Source of the DNA: Antitrichia curtipendula
Lineage: Eukaryota; Streptophyta; Bryopsida; Hypnales; Leucodontaceae
Length of the DNA: 64,000 nt
Assembly (NCBI GenBank): GCA_951230915.1
Contig: OX579635.1
Coordinates: 47,802,001 to 47,866,000, forward strand
Reading direction: 5' to 3'
Shown: one piece after another, positions 60,346 to 64,000 of the stretch
Position numbering within the stretch: position 1 is the first letter of the stretch
Layout: each line of letters starts with the position of its first letter
Position numbers and translations under genes: made by a program
The notes under the pieces: model-generated
The model's database searches: none
What the model was told of the DNA's origin: nothing
What the model saw: the letters and a program-made list of their open reading frames with translations, nothing else

Positions 60346-60659
60346 AAAAGGCGGTCCAGATGGATGACCAGATACCGGACGGAGGGTAATGATTGGATGA
60401 GAAACTTACAAAATCCACACAACATCCCTGATCCTCAGACTGCTTGCCACACAATCGCACTCGTTTTGCTGAGAGTGAGGTTCAAATTAGGGTTCTTGGA
60501 AAATTGAAGCAAGAGTGACCCTGACCGTGACTCTGGTTTGCGAGGGTTCTCTTTTGGTTTGCAAAAGGACTTCAAGATTGTAATTTTCCAGGGTAGTCCA
60601 TTTTTCCCGAGCTTGCAATGTGAGAATTGGAGGGTTTGCATACCTGTAGGGCTGTAGCC
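60346..60659 (+). promoter_or_regulatory. 5' flank of the 60660 gene
   Basis: The composition becomes gene-like from about 60350. It probably contains the promoter and 5' UTR. An in-frame upstream ATG at 60627 precedes the preferred start at 60660. No motif stands out. Confidence 0.3.
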
Positions 60660-62025
60660 ATGGAGAACAGTTTGAGTGGAAGCGGAAGCGATTACTTCGA
60701 TTGTGTGACGGACAGGAGCGGAAGTTCGTCGGAAGAGATCGAGTACCAATTAGGGACAAACGAAGAGATGACATTAAACGGGGATTTGAAAGGGAAAGGT
60801 GAAGTGCAAAGAACACCGACCGTCAGAAGGTTTCGGCGGATTGACAACGACCGGAAGCAGATTGAGAATGCAAAGACGGAGAAGACTACCGTTACTGATT
60901 CAGAAGTGAAAAGTACTCAAATGGGAGATGGGTATGACATTTGCGGTTACGAGCTTCGAGCTCCGCCTCGTAGCAATTACGCCCTGAAGCGCCTGAGCAT
61001 GGACGCTGCTGCGGTCCGTCGGAAGGAAGACGAAAAATCTCAATCAATGAGGTCTAAGGTATTCATTTTACTAATTCACAGCTCCTTCATAGTTCGTGTT
61101 CAGAAGTGTAATACGATCGTTGTCTTTGAATTAGGGTTGCTGTTATGTTTGTCCAGCGTTCCTTAAGGCAATTGTGTCTCATTTTAGGTTTATGCTCGTG
61201 GATCCCTTTTTCGGAATACCCGTTGAGTAAGGTGTTTCATTCTTTTGATTTGCTAGCTTCTTCACAGTTCGTGTATATAAATGTTATGTGATCACTGTCT
61301 TTGACTTAGGTTAGGGTAGGGGTCGCTGTTATATTTGCCAAGCATTTAGGTTCTGGTTACCAGAGATGACTTAATATATCAATAGTTCCACTCGGATTGA
61401 GAGTCTGTGCTCAATTCTCCGAATTGTTTGAGTGATATCTTGCTATAACACGCCTCTTAACTTGAGATCACAGCGTGGCGAATATGGCAGCAGAGTACAC
61501 ACAGAGCCAACCAGCATTTCGTTATTGTGAATTTTCTTGCTCATTGTTCGGTCAAATCGTGCAAGCGATAGCTTGTCGGAAGGCCATGACCGATGCGCTT
61601 CTACCAAGCCAATTGTGGTTGTCAGTATTCAGATCACAGCGACCGATTGATGTTCGGTGGTCAGGGTTTCAAATGACGTTAGCAATTCTTTTATACTGCC
61701 CCATGATCTGATTGTTCTACCGAGTGATCTCAATGCTTTGCGCTTGTGGATGCAGGTACAAGAGGAAGTAATGAAGGTCCTCTTTGGGCCACCGGATGCG
61801 AAGACTCCTGACGAGGAAAAATACGAATTAGTAGAAGAAGAAGACGTAACTCGAGGAGTGAGACGCACAGGGATTCTCTTCCGGTTATCGATGTGGGCAA
61901 CGTTAGGTTTTATCACTTGGGTTTTGGGTGGACGTCGAGCAAAAGTTGGTTGCTCTGAGTTTTTTCCTAATGTTCGTGAAAGGGATCCTGTTCCAAAAGT
62001 CATCCTCAGGAAGCAAACTAAATAA
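60660..62025 (+). CDS. Unrecognised protein with a C-terminal hydrophobic segment
   Basis: Exons 60660-61058 and 61756-62025 join in frame across a GT-AG intron of 697 bp to give 222 residues. The N-terminal half is acidic/serine-rich and probably disordered (SGSGSDYFDCVTDRSGSSSE). A basic block follows (YELRAPPRSNYALKRLSM). After the junction come VQEEVMKVLFGPPDAKTPDE, an acidic EEEDV and GILFRLSMWATLGFITWVLG, a hydrophobic stretch of about 18 residues that may be a membrane anchor, then a basic tail. I do not recognise the family. Codon use and splice signals look genuine; an extra small exon inside the intron cannot be excluded. The ATG at 60627 is an alternative start, adding 11 residues. 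Confidence 0.65.
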
Positions 62026-64000
62026 GGGTGTCAGCGTTCAATACTTGTGCTCTGATAATGGAGAAGATTTGGACACTACGATTTGAAACATCTGCGAGGG
62101 GCCTAGTCCATTGAAGACGGGATTCTGTATCTTAAGAATCATGAAGGGATGAATTTGGAAAGAATCGACTGAAATCTTGAATCTCTTTACATGTGACAGC
62201 CCTTTATCATCGTTGAACTGTTTGGTGATCTCTACGCGGCAGTTTCTAGCCGTTGTAACACATACGGCTCAAGAATGTAACATCGACCATCCGTCTTTAA
62301 CGGTGCACTTTCATAGAAGAGAGGTCAGATTTCTGCTTTATTGTAAAAACTGTGCCAATACCCCTCTGGTCCGTTTTTCCCTCTTCTTCCTCGACCTGTA
62401 ACGCATGCTCCCGTATAGCTCAAGTAGACAACGTATTATGATATCTCACTTGGGGTTTAGCTTTTTCTAGTATACATCAGTCGCGCATCTTTCAGAAAGA
62501 ATTGAAGTGGGCTACTACCCCAATTGCATTCGCTGTGCAGAAATTCCCTTCCGATATGTTTAACTTGAATCGGAGATCTTCAATTTTGTACCGCCATATT
62601 GATAGAGATACTTTTTTTATTTGCTCGTTCTTGAGATCCAACCGTCTTATATACTGCAATCGTGTGACTTGGGTACTGTGAAAACAAGAATGGGTTTGTC
62701 TACATTGCTTTCCTTTGGCGGACTCCGCAGAATAGGCTTGCACGCTACAAGAGGTAACGAAAGTTGGGTCTGTATTTCTTTGGGCTTTGCATATGGTACC
62801 GGTAAGGAAGATTTACCCCAGTTTTTTTTTTAAACCAGTGTCTGTTTGTTTAGATTCCGAGAGCAATGTCCACTTCCCCGAGCCTGCTTGCTGGACCTAG
62901 AGGTGAGTCAAACCATAAAGGAAAATAAGTTCCTTATGGTTTGATTCTGCAAAATAATTGCATGTAGAACAAATGCGCTTCAAGGCCATCTGGATTTACG
63001 AATCTGCACACAGGAACGAAGATGAAATAATTCATGGTTGGCTAGAACAAGGGGACAATTCTAGGTGGATAGTAGCATGGCATATGACGTTGTCACAACG
63101 AATGCAAAATCCATGTTTTAGAAAAAAGGTCTTTCAGATTCAGAAGGTTTTGCCACGTAGCTTAAAATCATGCAAATTTACCAAGGTGCATAGTTTGCTC
63201 TAAAACTGCCTTTATCCTTCAAGTCACCCCTATTATTAGTTGGAGAATGGAGATGAGGTGATCTTCAACCCTTAATTGTGTCGAGACGTTCACTTTCTAG
63301 ATGATGTACAAATTAATATTCTTGTTCCTTTCACATTATTGCTTGGATGGAAGTCATCCTAATTTATGGAGATACTTTATCAAGTTGTTGTCCTATCTAA
63401 TGGTTGGATTTGGTATTAGTAGAGTACATATTTTTTTGAAATTACAAATGTGGAAGCATGCCAAGTGGTTGACCAAGCCAAAATAGCATGACTCTAGTTC
63501 AAAGATGGATTTGTAAAAATGAGGTCATAGATTTAAAGCACAAAAAAATTTCAAAAAGTCACAATGTCAAGAGTTTAAAAATCACCATTTCAAATCCATT
63601 CCAACAAATTTTACTCAAAAAATGATAATATTTTTCTTGTAATCAAATTTAGAAGGAATTTTGAAATTTTCCTTTTCAAATTTATAAAAATATATTGGTG
63701 ATAGCATTGGTAAATCTAACTGTATGGATGGAATCTAAAATTCAAAATTGTACAACTTCTATTTGTATACCAATTTTAAAATATTCTTCCGAATACTACT
63801 TTATCATGATTTTTTTGAAATCATCAATTCTAAAAAGCCTCTATACATTTAGGGGTTAAATGAACCACTTTAGCTATTAAATCAATCAAGAAAAAATTGT
63901 TTTTTTATTGCAAGAGCCAATCATTGTCCTTGATTTCCTTACATCTCTTTAGAACATCTGCAACGCAAATTTAGCATACAAGCCTTGTAACAACAAATGG
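62026..64000. other. 3' flank of the last gene and AT-rich spacer
   Basis: 62026 to about 62400 is probably 3' UTR. A stem-loop, TCAAACCATAAAGGAA with TTCCTTATGGTTTGA, lies at 62908-62944. From 63480 the DNA is AT-rich, and ATTTAGGGGTTAA at 63848-63858 looks like the right end of a TTAA-family element whose left end I could not place. Open frames of 60-80 residues have no recognised domain. Confidence 0.4.

Noticed and set aside
62908..62944. Stem-loop considered as a terminator
   Set aside because: Nuclear plant genes do not end at such hairpins, and it lies about 900 bp after the stop codon; noted only as a small inverted repeat.
1..64000. Bacterial-type systems (CRISPR, defence islands, operons) or viral insertions
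   Set aside because: No regularly spaced repeats with unique spacers, no gene clusters on one strand with short gaps, and no recognisable viral proteins; the DNA is plainly plant nuclear.

Overview
The window reads as nuclear DNA of a land plant: genes are split by spliceosomal GT-AG introns of about 80 to 1500 bp, one gene encodes a thylakoid lumen protein, and the closest family matches I recall are plant proteins. Short-to-medium introns, long AT-rich spacers and abundant small inverted-repeat elements suggest a non-seed plant (moss-like), but that placement is a guess.

Six genes can be modelled. (1) 540-2083 (+), 3 exons: BAC2-type mitochondrial basic amino acid carrier. (2) 17828-21674 (-), 3 exons: RRP1/Nop52 rRNA-processing protein. 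(3) 26025-29419 (-), 6 exons: pentapeptide-repeat thylakoid lumenal protein of the TL17 type, with one apparent GC-AG intron. (4) 31102-32824 (+), 2 exons: secreted/membrane-anchored beta-propeller protein. (5) 41809-47651 (-), 10 exons: plant alpha/beta-hydrolase lipase. (6) 60660-62025 (+), 2 exons: unrecognised 222-residue protein. The genes look like independent housekeeping genes and not like a pathway cluster. A GC-rich orphan terminal exon (3522-3668, -) and a frameshifted small gene (37566-37944, -) look like gene remnants.

The rest (8-17 kb, 22-26 kb, 33-41 kb, 48-60 kb, 62-64 kb) is AT-rich spacer full of non-autonomous DNA elements. I see at least four kinds: (a) a family bounded by TTAA with CCCCTAA...TTAGGGG ends, best shown by two opposite copies at 12271-13212 and 22710-23653; (b) a TA-flanked family with TGGTAGAACCACCCAT terminal inverted repeats (40989-41410, 50728-51141, and a damaged copy at 39712-40118); (c) fold-back elements and hairpins (8781-8934, 14189-14548, 16603-16799, 35081-35590, 39010-39127); (d) single elements with long terminal inverted repeats (49331-50058, 59953-60345). 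No transposase gene, tRNA, rRNA or CRISPR array was recognised.

The most unusual items are the TTAA-bounded family, whose end structure is like that of piggyBac elements, the 86-bp perfect palindrome at 39026-39111, and the GC-AG intron in the TL17 gene. All family names come from recognition by eye; no database search was run.
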